In this document: positions 23,313 through 32,009 of the stretch, one piece after another
How positions within the stretch are numbered: the first letter of the stretch is position 1
How the letters are laid out: each line of letters starts with the position of its first letter
From: Stenotrophomonas maltophilia
Lineage (GTDB): Bacteria; Pseudomonadota; Gammaproteobacteria; Xanthomonadales; Xanthomonadaceae
Direction of reading: 5' to 3'
NCBI RefSeq assembly: GCF_002799155.1
Contig: NZ_NERD01000002.1
Coordinates: 3,720,001-3,784,000, forward strand
Length of the DNA: 64,000 bases
Program-made: the position numbers and the translations under genes
The notes under the pieces: generated by a model
The model's input: the letters and a program-made list of their open reading frames with translations, nothing else
What the model was told of the DNA's origin: nothing
Database searches by the model: none

Positions 23313-24110
23313 ATGGCAGATCAGACATTCCCCGCGTTGCTCGACCCCGCACTGGCCAACGCCAGCAGCGGGCCGGCGTTGCTGGCAGCCCAGCTGCGCC
23401 TGCACCGCCCACGACGCACGGCCCGCCACCGGCACGCCCGCGGCCAGCTGCTGGGCGCACACCAGGGCCTGCTGCGGATCGAGGTCGATGATCTGCAGTG
23501 GCTGCTGCCAGCCGGGCACGTCGCCTGGATTCCGCCCTCACTGCCCCACGCCCTGGTAGGGGCAGAGGAATTTGATGGCTGGAGCCTGTACTTCAACGCC
23601 GAGGCCTGCCTGGACCTGCCCGCCGTGCCGCGCATTTTCCAGCCCAACGCGCTGTTGCAGGCCGCGACGACGCGCGCGCTGGGTTGGCCACACCGGGCGC
23701 TGGACGCCGCGCAGGTACGCCTGGCCGGCGTGATCGCCGATGAGATCACCGCCAGCACGCCGCTGCCGCTTGCCCTGCCACAACCGCAGGATCGCCGCCT
23801 GCGGCGGGTCGCTGCGGTGCTGGCACGTTCGCCGGATGACCTTCGCAGTGTCGAGGCGTGGGCAGCCACCTGCGGCCTGTCCAGCCGCAGCCTCGCCCGC
23901 CGTTGGCAGGCCGAAACCCACATGACGCTGGGCCAGTGGCGGCAACGCCTGCGCGTACTGCTGTCGCTGCCACGCCTGCTGGCGGGCGAACCGGTGATCA
24001 GCGTTGCGCTGTCCATGGGCTACGACACGCCCAGCGCCTTCATCACCGTGTTCAAGCGCGAGATGGGGATGACGCCTGCGCGCTACGCAAAAGGGGACGG
24101 AGGGGATTAA
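23313..24110 (+). CDS. AraC-family transcriptional regulator
   Basis: A 265-residue protein with an N-terminal cupin-like domain (RHRHARGQLLGAHQGLLRI, AGHVAWIPPSLPHAL) and a C-terminal double helix-turn-helix (SVEAWAATCGLSSRSLARRW and VISVALSMGYDTPSAFITVF). The family consensus ends at MTPARYA; here the last residues KGDGGD and the TAA stop are encoded by the RAYT-linked repeat, so the original end has been replaced. The effector is unknown. The neighbour at 22982-23236 is divergent. Confidence 0.9.
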   Translation: MADQTFPALLDPALANASSGPALLAAQLRLHRPRRTARHRHARGQLLGAHQGLLRIEVDDLQWLLPAGHVAWIPPSLPHALVGAEEFDGWSLYFNAEACLDLPAVPRIFQPNALLQAATTRALGWPHRALDAAQVRLAGVIADEITASTPLPLALPQPQDRRLRRVAAVLARSPDDLRSVEAWAATCGLSSRSLARRWQAETHMTLGQWRQRLRVLLSLPRLLAGEPVISVALSMGYDTPSAFITVFKREMGMTPARYAKGDGGD

Positions 24111-24939
24111 GTCGCTTTTGACTCACCCGACACTGCTTCGCGGCATTGCCTGATGCCCTGCTCCGCAGCCGCGATGACAGGCTGAGGTCCCTTTCAGCCT
24201 CCGAATCCCATGCCCCGACAAGCACGCCTGATGCTGGCAGGCCAGGCCTATCACGTGATCCAGCGCGGCGTGAACAAAGGCGCGATCTTCATCGACGACA
24301 TCGACCGCCAACTGTTCCTGCATCTGTTGCACAGCGCATTTCTCAAGCACCACGTCGCACTGCATGCCTATGTACTGATGGGCAACCACGTCCACCTGCT
24401 GGCCACGCCCTCCACACAGCAGGGACTGGCGGGCGCAATGCGCATGCAGGGCAACAACTACGTTCAGGCCTTCAACCAGCGGCACGGACGCAGTGGGCCT
24501 CTGTGGCAGGGGCGCTTCCATTCCTCGATGATCGACAGCGACGCTTATCTTCTCAGCGTATACCGCTACATCGAACGCAATCCGGTTCGCGCCGGAATTG
24601 TTGTCAGCGCCGAAGATCATCCGTGGTCCAGCGTGCACGGCAACCTTCAACGACGGGATGATCCAATGCTGACCCTGCACCCCGCGTTCAAAGCGCTTGC
24701 AGGAACCGCTCAGCAGAGGACGAGGTTGTATGCCGAATTCCTGCGCGATGTGAATGCATCCGCAGACCTGCCCGCAATCCGCAACCACAGCAGCAGGCAA
24801 TGCCCAATGGGGGACGCTGCATTCCTGCGGATGGTGGAGAAGACGCTGGGACGCCCCGTGGCAATACGCAGACGAGGGCGCCCGCGCAAGGAGGGGACGG
24901 GGGAGGCAGAAACGACTTAATCCCCTCCGTCCCCTTTTT
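24089..24939 (+). mobile_element. RAYT element with terminal inverted repeats
   Basis: A repeat unit at 24089-24114 (AAAAGGGGACGGAGGGGATT then AAGTCG) and its inverted copy at 24911-24939 enclose one transposase gene. The left copy provides the stop codon of the AraC-type gene, the right copy the stop codon of the transposase. Total length is about 850 bases. Confidence 0.8.
24210..24920 (+). CDS. REP-associated tyrosine transposase (RAYT)
   Basis: A 236-residue Y1-type HUH transposase of the Transposase_17 family. The HUH motif is NHVHLL (His60 and His62) and the catalytic tyrosine lies in SVYRYIERNPVRAG (Tyr118 or Tyr120). LWQGRFHSSMID between them is also typical. RAYTs are domesticated single-copy transposases thought to spread short palindromic repeats. 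The last codons and the TAA lie inside the right flanking repeat, and the same repeat is found twice elsewhere in this window, so it is a good candidate for the enzyme that moved those copies. Confidence 0.93.
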   Translation: MPRQARLMLAGQAYHVIQRGVNKGAIFIDDIDRQLFLHLLHSAFLKHHVALHAYVLMGNHVHLLATPSTQQGLAGAMRMQGNNYVQAFNQRHGRSGPLWQGRFHSSMIDSDAYLLSVYRYIERNPVRAGIVVSAEDHPWSSVHGNLQRRDDPMLTLHPAFKALAGTAQQRTRLYAEFLRDVNASADLPAIRNHSSRQCPMGDAAFLRMVEKTLGRPVAIRRRGRPRKEGTGEAETT

Positions 24940-24942
24940 GGG

Positions 24943-26127
24943 TCAACCGGAAATCGCCAGGCGCTCGTTGTGGTAGCGGCGCACGGCGGCGAACCACAGC
25001 ACCGCGGCCAGGCCGAGGCTTGCGCCCAGGTAGATCGCCCAGACCGTCGGGGTGATGGTCTCGTGGCGGATCACCTTCAGCAGCATCTGGTTCTGCGACA
25101 GGAACGGCACGGCGTACTGCCACAGCTCGCTCTTCAGCGGATAGGCCACCAGTGCGTAGCCGGGCAGCATCGGCAGCAGCATCAGCCAGGTCATGTGGCT
25201 CTGCGCCTCCTTCATGCTCTTGGCCGCGGCCGACAGGAAGGTCAGCAGCGAGGTGCCGATCAGCAGCATCGGCAACATCACCAGCAGCATCTGCAGCATC
25301 GAGCCGACGTTCATGTTGAACTGGCGGCCGATGTTGCCGGGCGCAATCTGCGCGCTCACCTTGAATGCGACCAGGGTCAGCAGCAGCGATACGAAACCGA
25401 CCACGCAGGCGGCGGCGATCTTGCCGCTGACGATCGCGCTGCGCGAGCCCGGCGTGGCCAGCAGTGGTTCCAGCGACTGCCGCTCGCGCTCGCCGGCGGT
25501 GGCGTCCATCACCAGGTAGGCGCCACCGATGAACGAGGTCAGCGTCAGCAGTACCGGCAGCAGCATCGAGAGGATCATGCCGCGCTTGGCTTCGGCACTG
25601 GCCAGGTCCTGGCGCGCCACGTCCAGCGGGCGTGCCACCTGTGCATCGGTGCCGCGCGCCATCAGGCGCAGTGCACCGACCTGGCCGTTGTAGGTGGCCA
25701 GTGCCGCCTCCAGGCGTGCGCCAGGCACTTCGGCAGCGCGCCGCGTGCTGTCCCTGATCACCTCCACCAGTGCAGGCTTGCCATCGGCCCAGTCCTTGCC
25801 GAAGTCATCGCTGATGCGCAGCGCCACATCGATGTCCTGGGTGCGGATGGCCTCGGCCAGGTCCTTCGGTGCCGGTGCGGCATTGAGGCCCTGCGCGGCG
25901 AGGAAGCGCACCAGGTTCGGTGCGTTCTCCGCACCGATGGTCGGGATCTGCAACGGCTCTTCGATCTGGGTGCGCACCCGGCTCTCGGCCAGCTTGCCCA
26001 TGCCCAGCAGCAGCACCGGGTACAGCAGCGGTCCGAAAAGCAGCGTCAGCAGCAGCGTGCGGCGGTCACGCGACAAGTCGCGCAGTTCCTTGCGCATCAC
26101 CGTCATCAGGGTCGACATCATGCTCAT
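24943..26127 (-). CDS. ABC-2 type permease, NatB-like
   Basis: A 394-residue membrane subunit: one helix at about 22-43, a large extracytoplasmic domain (about 50-190), and five or six C-terminal helices. Segments such as RKELRDLSRDRRTLLLTLLF and DATAGERERQSLEPLLATPG are characteristic of NatB/DUF3526-type sodium or drug exporters. Its ATG overlaps the stop of the ATPase gene by four bases (ATGA). The substrate is unknown. The stop lies just after the RAYT element's right repeat. Confidence 0.88.
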   Translation of the reverse strand: MSMMSTLMTVMRKELRDLSRDRRTLLLTLLFGPLLYPVLLLGMGKLAESRVRTQIEEPLQIPTIGAENAPNLVRFLAAQGLNAAPAPKDLAEAIRTQDIDVALRISDDFGKDWADGKPALVEVIRDSTRRAAEVPGARLEAALATYNGQVGALRLMARGTDAQVARPLDVARQDLASAEAKRGMILSMLLPVLLTLTSFIGGAYLVMDATAGERERQSLEPLLATPGSRSAIVSGKIAAACVVGFVSLLLTLVAFKVSAQIAPGNIGRQFNMNVGSMLQMLLVMLPMLLIGTSLLTFLSAAAKSMKEAQSHMTWLMLLPMLPGYALVAYPLKSELWQYAVPFLSQNQMLLKVIRHETITPTVWAIYLGASLGLAAVLWFAAVRRYHNERLAISG

Positions 26128-26870
26128 GCGTGCAGGCCCTCTTCGCTGCCGATCAGTTTCACGAACGCGTCCTCAAGGTTGGCTTCACCGGCCTGTGCAC
26201 GCAGTTCGTCGGCGCTGCCAGCGGCCATCACCGTGCCCTTGGCGATGATCACGATGTGGTCACACAACGCGCCCACCTCCTGCATGATGTGGCTGGACAG
26301 GATCACGCAGCGGCCCTCGTCGCGCAGGCCCAGCAGGAAGCGGCGCAGCGCGCGCGTGGTCATTACATCCAGGCCGTTGGTCGGTTCGTCGAGGATGACG
26401 TTGCGCGGGTCGTGCACCAGCGCGCGGGCAATCGCGGTCTTGGTGCGCTGGCCCTGCGAGAAGCCATCGGTCTGCCGGTCGAGGATGTCGCCCATGTCCA
26501 GTGCGTGCGACAGCACCTCGATGCGTTCGCGGATGCGCTCGGCCGACAGGCCATGCAGCTCGCCAAAGTAGGCGATGTTCTCGCGCGCGGTCAGGCGCTT
26601 GTAGACGCCGCGCGCATCGGGCAGCACGCCGAGATGGCGACGCACCTCCACCGGATGGCGCGCCGCGTCGATGCCATCGACCGTGATGCTGCCCTGATCG
26701 GGCGTCATCAGCGTGTAGAGCATGCGCATGGTAGTGGTCTTGCCGGCACCATTGGGGCCCAGCAGGCCGGTGATCTGCCCATCCCCGGCGCGGAAGCCGA
26801 CGTTGGCGACCGCCTGGATGCGGCCCGTGCGGGTATCGAAGGCCTTGTGCAGGTTGTCGGCGACGATCAT
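26124..26870 (-). CDS. ABC transporter ATP-binding protein, NatA-like
   Basis: A 248-residue ATPase: Walker A GPNGAGKT (38-45), signature SQGQRTKTAIARAL, Walker B VILDEPTNGLD, and the switch histidine in ILSSHIMQEV. The start is placed at the ATG 26870, which overlaps the stop of the upstream peptidase gene; an ATG at 26879 would add three residues. It forms an exporter with the adjacent permease. All three genes of the operon overlap by four bases, implying coupled translation. Confidence 0.92.
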   Translation of the reverse strand: MIVADNLHKAFDTRTGRIQAVANVGFRAGDGQITGLLGPNGAGKTTTMRMLYTLMTPDQGSITVDGIDAARHPVEVRRHLGVLPDARGVYKRLTARENIAYFGELHGLSAERIRERIEVLSHALDMGDILDRQTDGFSQGQRTKTAIARALVHDPRNVILDEPTNGLDVMTTRALRRFLLGLRDEGRCVILSSHIMQEVGALCDHIVIIAKGTVMAAGSADELRAQAGEANLEDAFVKLIGSEEGLHA

Positions 26871-28393
26871 GGTTCCCATCCGTTGAACGAGGTGAACGCC
26901 GGCACGTAGCTCAGCGTGTCCAGGCAGCTGGCATCCAGTGCCTTGGCATCGGTCTTGTCGATGAACTGGCCGAGCAGGCGCGGCATGCAGCCGGCGGTCA
27001 ACGTGCCATGGCCCTGGCCACGGGCGACCAGCGCACGGCCATTGGGCAGGCCCTTGAGCACCTGTGCGGCGTAGCGGGGCGGCGTTACCGGGTCCAGCTC
27101 ACCGGACAGCAGCAGTGCCGGCACCTCGCTGCGCAGCGGCACGGCATCGGTTGCCGGCGCCGGACGATGCGGCCACACCGGGCAGGCCGCGAAGAAGGCG
27201 CTGGCGACTTCGTTGCCGAACAGCCGTTCGGGATCCTCGGCCGGCGCGTGGTAGCGCGGCGCATCCTCGCTGCAGATCACCGACCACTGCATGCCGCGGT
27301 TGATCTGGAAATCCATGCTGCGGTTCGCGCCGCGCGCCAGCGATGCCAGCGGTCCGTAGCGCCCGTGTGCGGCCTCATCCAGCACCAGTGGCAGCAGCGA
27401 GGAATACTGCGGCACGTAGGAGAAGGCGAAGGCCAGGCCGACCACGCTGTCCGGCGTCAGGACATCCTGCCGCGGTGCGTTGGTACCCGGATCGCGATAC
27501 TCGACCGAGACCGGCGCACGACGCAGGGTGTCGACCACGCTGCGCAGCTGCGCGCGGGTATCGGTCGGGAAGCGCTTGCTGCAGGCGGCATCCTTGCGGC
27601 ACTGCGCCGACTGCAGGGCGATCGCATCCTCGAAGGTGGTCGCGAAGTCGCCACCGACCACCAGCTCGTTCGGCACCACGCCATCGATGACGATGCTGCG
27701 GGTGTGCTGCGGATAGGCGCCGGCATAGCGCTGGGCCACGCGGGTGCCGTAGGAGCCACCGACCAGGTTGACCTGATCCACGCCGAGCGCACCGCGCACC
27801 GCATCCAGGTCGGCGATGGCCTCGGTGGTGGTGTAGAAGCGCGCGTCGGCACGCCCCTGCAGCGACGCCGCGCAGCGCTGGGCGTAGTCGCGCAGCGATG
27901 CCTCGGAAGGCGCGGCATCTTCGTCCATCTGCAGTGGCTTGCCGTCCGCGCCCAGGCAGCTGAGCGGGTTGGAGCCGCCGGTGCCGCGCTGGTCGATCAG
28001 GAACACGTCGCGCTGCTTGCGCACCTGGCGCAGTGCGGTATCGACGATGACCGCCACCTCGCTGGCCGCCTGGCCGGGGCCGCCGGCCAGGAAGAACACC
28101 GGGTCGGGCTGGCTGGCGCCGCTGCTTCCCGATTCCAGCCAGGCGATGCGCAGGCCGATCCGGCGGCCCGCGGGCTGGGCCCGATCCTCCGGTACCTGCA
28201 GGGTGGCGCACTGCGCCTCCACGTTGGCGCTGGCGCCTTCGGTGGACAGCGTGCAGGGCTGGAAGTCGATCGTACCGAAGCGGCGGCTGGGTGCATCACT
28301 GGCACTTCCGGCATCGGCCGCCGGCGGCTGGCTGCACCCGGCAATCATCAGGCTGGCCAGCATCCCGGCCAGCGCGAGGTGGTGTCTTTGCAT
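26867..28393 (-). CDS. Alpha/beta-hydrolase lipoprotein, TAP-like peptidase (S33 type)
   Basis: A 508-residue protein with a lipoprotein signal (MQRHHLALAGMLASLMIAGC, Cys20). The catalytic elbow is NLVGGSYGTRVAQRY; the oxyanion segment is FFLAGGPGQAASE; LIDQRGTGGSNPLSC and the C-terminal LLLSGELDPVTPP and ARGQGHGTL supply the Asp and His regions. This is the tripeptidyl-aminopeptidase arrangement. It is the first gene of the operon with the NatAB-like exporter, so it may process or detoxify the exported compound. Confidence 0.88.
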   Translation of the reverse strand: MQRHHLALAGMLASLMIAGCSQPPAADAGSASDAPSRRFGTIDFQPCTLSTEGASANVEAQCATLQVPEDRAQPAGRRIGLRIAWLESGSSGASQPDPVFFLAGGPGQAASEVAVIVDTALRQVRKQRDVFLIDQRGTGGSNPLSCLGADGKPLQMDEDAAPSEASLRDYAQRCAASLQGRADARFYTTTEAIADLDAVRGALGVDQVNLVGGSYGTRVAQRYAGAYPQHTRSIVIDGVVPNELVVGGDFATTFEDAIALQSAQCRKDAACSKRFPTDTRAQLRSVVDTLRRAPVSVEYRDPGTNAPRQDVLTPDSVVGLAFAFSYVPQYSSLLPLVLDEAAHGRYGPLASLARGANRSMDFQINRGMQWSVICSEDAPRYHAPAEDPERLFGNEVASAFFAACPVWPHRPAPATDAVPLRSEVPALLLSGELDPVTPPRYAAQVLKGLPNGRALVARGQGHGTLTAGCMPRLLGQFIDKTDAKALDASCLDTLSYVPAFTSFNGWEP

Positions 28394-28461
28394 CGTGCTC
28401 GTTTCCCCTGGAGGACGTTCCTGTCGACCACGACGGGCTGCCGCGGAAGATGTGACCCAAC

Positions 28462-28614
28462 TTACACGGGCAGCGCGCCGACGGCGATGGGCAATGACGA
28501 ATCCGCCGCCGACGGCGCGCAGACCAGGCGGTCCCGCCCTTCGGCCTTGGCCCGGTACAGGGCGGCATCGGCGGCGGCCAGCAGCAACCCATGGGCCAGT
28601 GTTCCGGCCCGACG
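28462..28614 (-). pseudogene. C-terminal remnant of a GGDEF (diguanylate cyclase) protein
   Basis: About 50 codons ending in TAA read ...LLLAAADAALYRAKAEGRDR then a short tail. This is the last helix and strand of GGDEF domains, but no GGEEF core, fold or start exists upstream; the DNA to the right is unrelated noncoding sequence before the DUF1203 gene. I read it as debris of a deleted cyclase gene. Confidence 0.65.
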
Positions 28615-28691
28615 GCGATGTGGGGTCTGAAAACGGCGAGCGCAGCGGACAGCGCATGCGCACAATCCGCGGAGAACCCAAGGAGACGCCC

Positions 28692-29177
28692 ATGCACGCG
28701 TGGTACCTCGGTGGCATCGACCACCGCCCGTTCCTCCATCTGTTCGAGATGAGCGACAGCGCACTCGCCGCGCTCGGCATCCAGCGTCGCTGGGCGGGCG
28801 CCAATGGCGGCCATCCCTGCCGGATCAGCCTGAGCGATCCCGCACCTGGCAGTGAACTGCTCCTGCTGTCCCACGTCCACCTGCCGCTGCATTCGCCATA
28901 CCGCGCCGCCGGGCCGATCTTCGTGCAGCGCGGCGTGACCCGTTGCGTCCTGCCGCCGGGCGAAGTGCCCCCGTACGTGCAGCGCAGGATGATCTCGGTG
29001 CGTGCCTATGACCACGCCGCGCTGATGAGCGATGCCGAGATCTGTGCGGGCATCGACGTTGCGGGCCGACTGGATGCACTGTTCGCCGACCCGTCGGTGG
29101 CGTTCGTCCAGTTGCACAATGCGGCGCATGGCTGTTTCTCGTGCCAGGCGGATCGGGTCGCTACCGGGACTGCGTAG
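28692..29177 (+). CDS. DUF1203 family protein
   Basis: A 161-residue soluble protein starting MHAWYLGGIDHRPFLHLFEMSD at the ATG 28692, with AAGGAGA just upstream. Segments RRWAGANGGHPCRISLSDPAPGSELLLL, YRAAGPIFVQRG and a C-terminal FVQLHNAAHGCFSCQADRV match the DUF1203 family (length about 155-165). No function is assigned to the family. Two Cys near the C-terminus are conserved in character. Confidence 0.85.
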   Translation: MHAWYLGGIDHRPFLHLFEMSDSALAALGIQRRWAGANGGHPCRISLSDPAPGSELLLLSHVHLPLHSPYRAAGPIFVQRGVTRCVLPPGEVPPYVQRRMISVRAYDHAALMSDAEICAGIDVAGRLDALFADPSVAFVQLHNAAHGCFSCQADRVATGTA

Positions 29178-29410
29178 CGTGATCTCCATGACGTGATCGA
29201 TGCCACGCCGATCCCGTGACGTCCAACGCATCCGTTCAGCCCTGCGTGAAGCCGGTGGGAAGGGCTTCACACCCACAGTCACGGATCGGCGCTTCGGTGG
29301 TTCCGCCCCCTGCGCTGCGACTCGATACTCGCCGTGGTGCCGCCGAAAGTCCGCCGCGCAGCGCAGCTCCTGCGGTCACCGTTCCCTTTCGACGACCACA
29401 AGGATGCGCC

Positions 29411-30580
29411 ATGTCATTCCGATCCACACCGCTGTTGCTGGCTACCTCGTTCGCCGCTGCGGGCCTGTGCCTGGCCGGCAGCGCGTTCGCCCACGGCACC
29501 ATGACCACGCCGGTCAGCCGTGTCTATGCCTGCTTCCAGGGCAATCCCGAGAACCCGACCAACCCGGCCTGTGCCGCTGCAAAAGCGATTGGCGGTTCGC
29601 AGGCGTTCTACGACTGGAACGGCATCAACCAGGCCAACGCCAACGGCAATCATCAGGCCGTGGTGCCTGACGGCAAGCTGTGCAGCGGCAACAACCCGAC
29701 CTTCCGCGGACTGGATGTGAACCGCAGTGACTGGCAGACCACGCCGATCCAGCCCGATGCCAATGGCAAGTTCACCTTCGTGTTCAAGGCGACCGCACCA
29801 CATGCCACCCGTGACTGGCGCTTCTTCGTCACCCGCGAAGGCTGGCAGCCGGGCAGCCCACTGCGCTGGGCCGACCTGCAGGAGTTCTGCACGCTGGGCA
29901 ATACGCCGCTCTCGGCCGATGGCACCTACAAGCTGCAGTGCACGTTGCCGCAGCGCACCGGCCAGCATGTGATCTACAACACCTGGCAGCGCTCGGATTC
30001 GACCGAGGCGTTCTATACCTGCATGGATGTGCGCTTCCAGGGCGGCGGCGGTACCGCACCGGCACCGCAATGGCAGGATGCCGGCCCGGTCACCGCACGC
30101 GGTGAGCTGCCGGTTGGCACGACGTTGGCACTGCGCGTGTTCAATGCCAACGGCAATGACATCGAACGCGTGGAAGCAACCCTGGCCAGCGGCCAGACGG
30201 CGGCCGCGCAGTGGCCGTTGGCGCTGGCCCGCAAGGTCAATGCCAGCGCCCAGCATGCACGCGTGGGCGTGCTCAGTAACGGCGTGATCACGCCTGCCGC
30301 TTCGGCCACCGGCAACCGCGTGTACCTGAAGGACGGCAACCGCTTCCAGCTCGATACCCAGGTTCCCGACCCTGGCACGCCGTCACCGGGCGGCGATTTC
30401 GACCACGTGTACCCCGCCGGCATCGGCAGTTACGTGCCGGGCCAGACCGTGGTGAAGAGCAGCGACGGCAAGCTGTATGCCTGCCGCCCGTTCCCGGAGG
30501 GTGCGTGGTGCAACGTCAACGCCGAGGCGTACCGGCCGGGTGTCGGCGCGGCCTGGCGCGACGCGTGGATCGCGTACTGA
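29411..30580 (+). CDS. Secreted lytic polysaccharide monooxygenase (AA10), first copy
   Basis: A copper enzyme that oxidatively cleaves chitin or cellulose outside the cell. The 389-residue protein has a signal peptide ending SAFA so that the mature chain starts with His28, the first ligand of the copper histidine brace; the second is in APHATRDWRFF. An AA10/GbpA-like catalytic domain (28-about 215) is followed by a linker domain and a C-terminal chitin-binding module (YPAGIGSYVPGQTV...AWRDAWIAY). The start ATG 29411 begins the signal peptide. Confidence 0.93.
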   Translation: MSFRSTPLLLATSFAAAGLCLAGSAFAHGTMTTPVSRVYACFQGNPENPTNPACAAAKAIGGSQAFYDWNGINQANANGNHQAVVPDGKLCSGNNPTFRGLDVNRSDWQTTPIQPDANGKFTFVFKATAPHATRDWRFFVTREGWQPGSPLRWADLQEFCTLGNTPLSADGTYKLQCTLPQRTGQHVIYNTWQRSDSTEAFYTCMDVRFQGGGGTAPAPQWQDAGPVTARGELPVGTTLALRVFNANGNDIERVEATLASGQTAAAQWPLALARKVNASAQHARVGVLSNGVITPAASATGNRVYLKDGNRFQLDTQVPDPGTPSPGGDFDHVYPAGIGSYVPGQTVVKSSDGKLYACRPFPEGAWCNVNAEAYRPGVGAAWRDAWIAY

Positions 30581-30595
30581 GGCCGTGATGCGGGA

Positions 30596-30616
30596 GGCGG
30601 TGCAGCATGCACCGCC
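30596..30616. terminator. Hairpin after the first AA10 gene
   Basis: GGCGGTGC and GCACCGCC form an 8-bp stem with loop AGCAT, 16 bases after the stop and followed by TTCT. It may separate transcription of the two AA10 genes. Confidence 0.55.
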
Positions 30617-30758
30617 TTCTGTCAGGGAAGCGGCACAGTGAGCAACGTGTTGCAGATCGAACACGGCCGCCATCGAATTCGAACTTATCCGATGTTGCCG
30701 GCGGGCCTGCATGTGAAGACTGCGCGAGGTTTCCCACACTTCGCAAAGGAGTTCCTGC

Positions 30759-31934
30759 ATGCACCTGTCCCATCGGGCAGTCCTCGCTCTGTCCGTCGTT
30801 GCCGGCCTGGCCCTGTCCGGCAGCGCCTTCGCACACGGCACCATGACCAAGCCGCTCAGCCGCGTGAAGCAGTGCCACGAGGGCAATCCGGAGAACCCGA
30901 CCAACCCGGCCTGTGCCGCGGCCAAGGCCATCGGTGGCGCGCAGCCGTTCTATGACTGGAGCGCGATCGCCCACGGCAACGCCAATGGCAACCACCGCGA
31001 TCTGGTGCGTGACGGCGAGCTGTGCAGCGCCAGCATCCCCAAGTACCGCGGGCTCGATCTGAACCGCAGCGACTGGCCGACCACCCCGGTCCGCGCCGAT
31101 TCGCGCGGCCGCTACACCTTCGAATTCCGCGCACCGGCGCCGCATGCCACCCGCGAATGGAAGTTCTATGTCACCCGCGATGGCTGGCAGCCGGGCAGCC
31201 CGCTGCGCTGGGCCGACCTGCAGGAATTCTGCACCCTGGGCAACGTGCCGCTGTCCGAAGGCGGCGTCTACAAGCTGGACTGCCCGCTGCCCAAGCGCAG
31301 TGGCCAGCACATCATCTACAACACCTGGCAGCGCTCGGATTCGCAGGAAGCGTTCTATACCTGCATGGACGTGCGCTTCGAAGGTGGCGGTGGCGTGGTT
31401 CCGCCGCCGCAGTGGCAGGATGCCGGTGCAGTAACCGCCAATGGCGCGCTGGAGGTGGACAGCACCGTGACCCTGCGCGTGTTCAACGCCAACGGCAATG
31501 ACCTGGAGCGTCTGGAAACCAAGCTGGCGACCGGCCAGACCAGCCCGACGCAGTGGCCGCTGGCCCTGGCCCGCAAGGTCAACGCCAGCGCACAGCACGC
31601 CCGCGTGGGCGTGATGAAGAACGGCGTGATCACGCCGGTCGCCTCGGCTACCGATAACCGCGTGTACCTGAAGCCGGGCAACCGCTTCCAGCTGGAAACC
31701 CAGGTGCCGGGTCCGGGCCCGATCGATCCGGTCGATCCGCCGGGCGGCGACTTCGACTTCGTGTACCCGGCCGGCCTCGGCAGCTACAAGCCGGGCGAGA
31801 CCGTGGTGAAGGGCACCGACGGCAAGCTGTACGCCTGCCGCCCGTTCCCGGAAGGCGCCTGGTGCAACATCAACGCCGATGCCTACCGCCCGGGCACCGG
31901 CTTCGCCTGGCGCGACGCCTGGATCGCGTACTGA
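30759..31934 (+). CDS. Secreted lytic polysaccharide monooxygenase (AA10), second copy
   Basis: A 391-residue paralogue of the gene before it with the same order of domains. The signal peptide ends SAFA and the mature chain begins with His26 (HGTMTKPLSRV); the second copper ligand lies in APHATREWKFY. The C-terminal module again ends AWRDAWIAY. Most blocks are identical to the first copy (for example NPENPTNPACAAAKAIGG), while linkers and signal peptides differ, indicating an old tandem duplication. A separate leader and ribosome site (AAAGGAG) suggest it can be expressed on its own. Confidence 0.93.
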   Translation: MHLSHRAVLALSVVAGLALSGSAFAHGTMTKPLSRVKQCHEGNPENPTNPACAAAKAIGGAQPFYDWSAIAHGNANGNHRDLVRDGELCSASIPKYRGLDLNRSDWPTTPVRADSRGRYTFEFRAPAPHATREWKFYVTRDGWQPGSPLRWADLQEFCTLGNVPLSEGGVYKLDCPLPKRSGQHIIYNTWQRSDSQEAFYTCMDVRFEGGGGVVPPPQWQDAGAVTANGALEVDSTVTLRVFNANGNDLERLETKLATGQTSPTQWPLALARKVNASAQHARVGVMKNGVITPVASATDNRVYLKPGNRFQLETQVPGPGPIDPVDPPGGDFDFVYPAGLGSYKPGETVVKGTDGKLYACRPFPEGAWCNINADAYRPGTGFAWRDAWIAY

Positions 31935-31944
31935 GGCAGGACAC

Positions 31945-31970
31945 CGGGGGCGGCATGATGCCGCCTCCGG
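31945..31970. terminator. Hairpin after the second AA10 gene
   Basis: CCGGGGGCGGCAT and ATGCCGCCTCCGG pair around a single central base with one mismatch, about 10 bases after the stop. Confidence 0.6.
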
Positions 31971-31980
31971 TTCATGGGAT

Positions 31981-32003
31981 TGCCGGCCCGCGGCCGGCAC
32001 TAC
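31981..32003. repeat. GTAG-type palindrome, inverted
   Basis: TGCCGGCCCGCGGCCGGCAC followed by TAC; read on the minus strand it begins GTAG. It lies between the convergent AA10 and fpr genes. Confidence 0.7.
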
Positions 32004-32009
32004 CCCGGC

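Noticed and set aside
24754..26571. Plus-strand frame of 605 codons across the NatB-like gene
   Set aside because: Antisense to a well-supported ABC permease and ATPase; no domain features.
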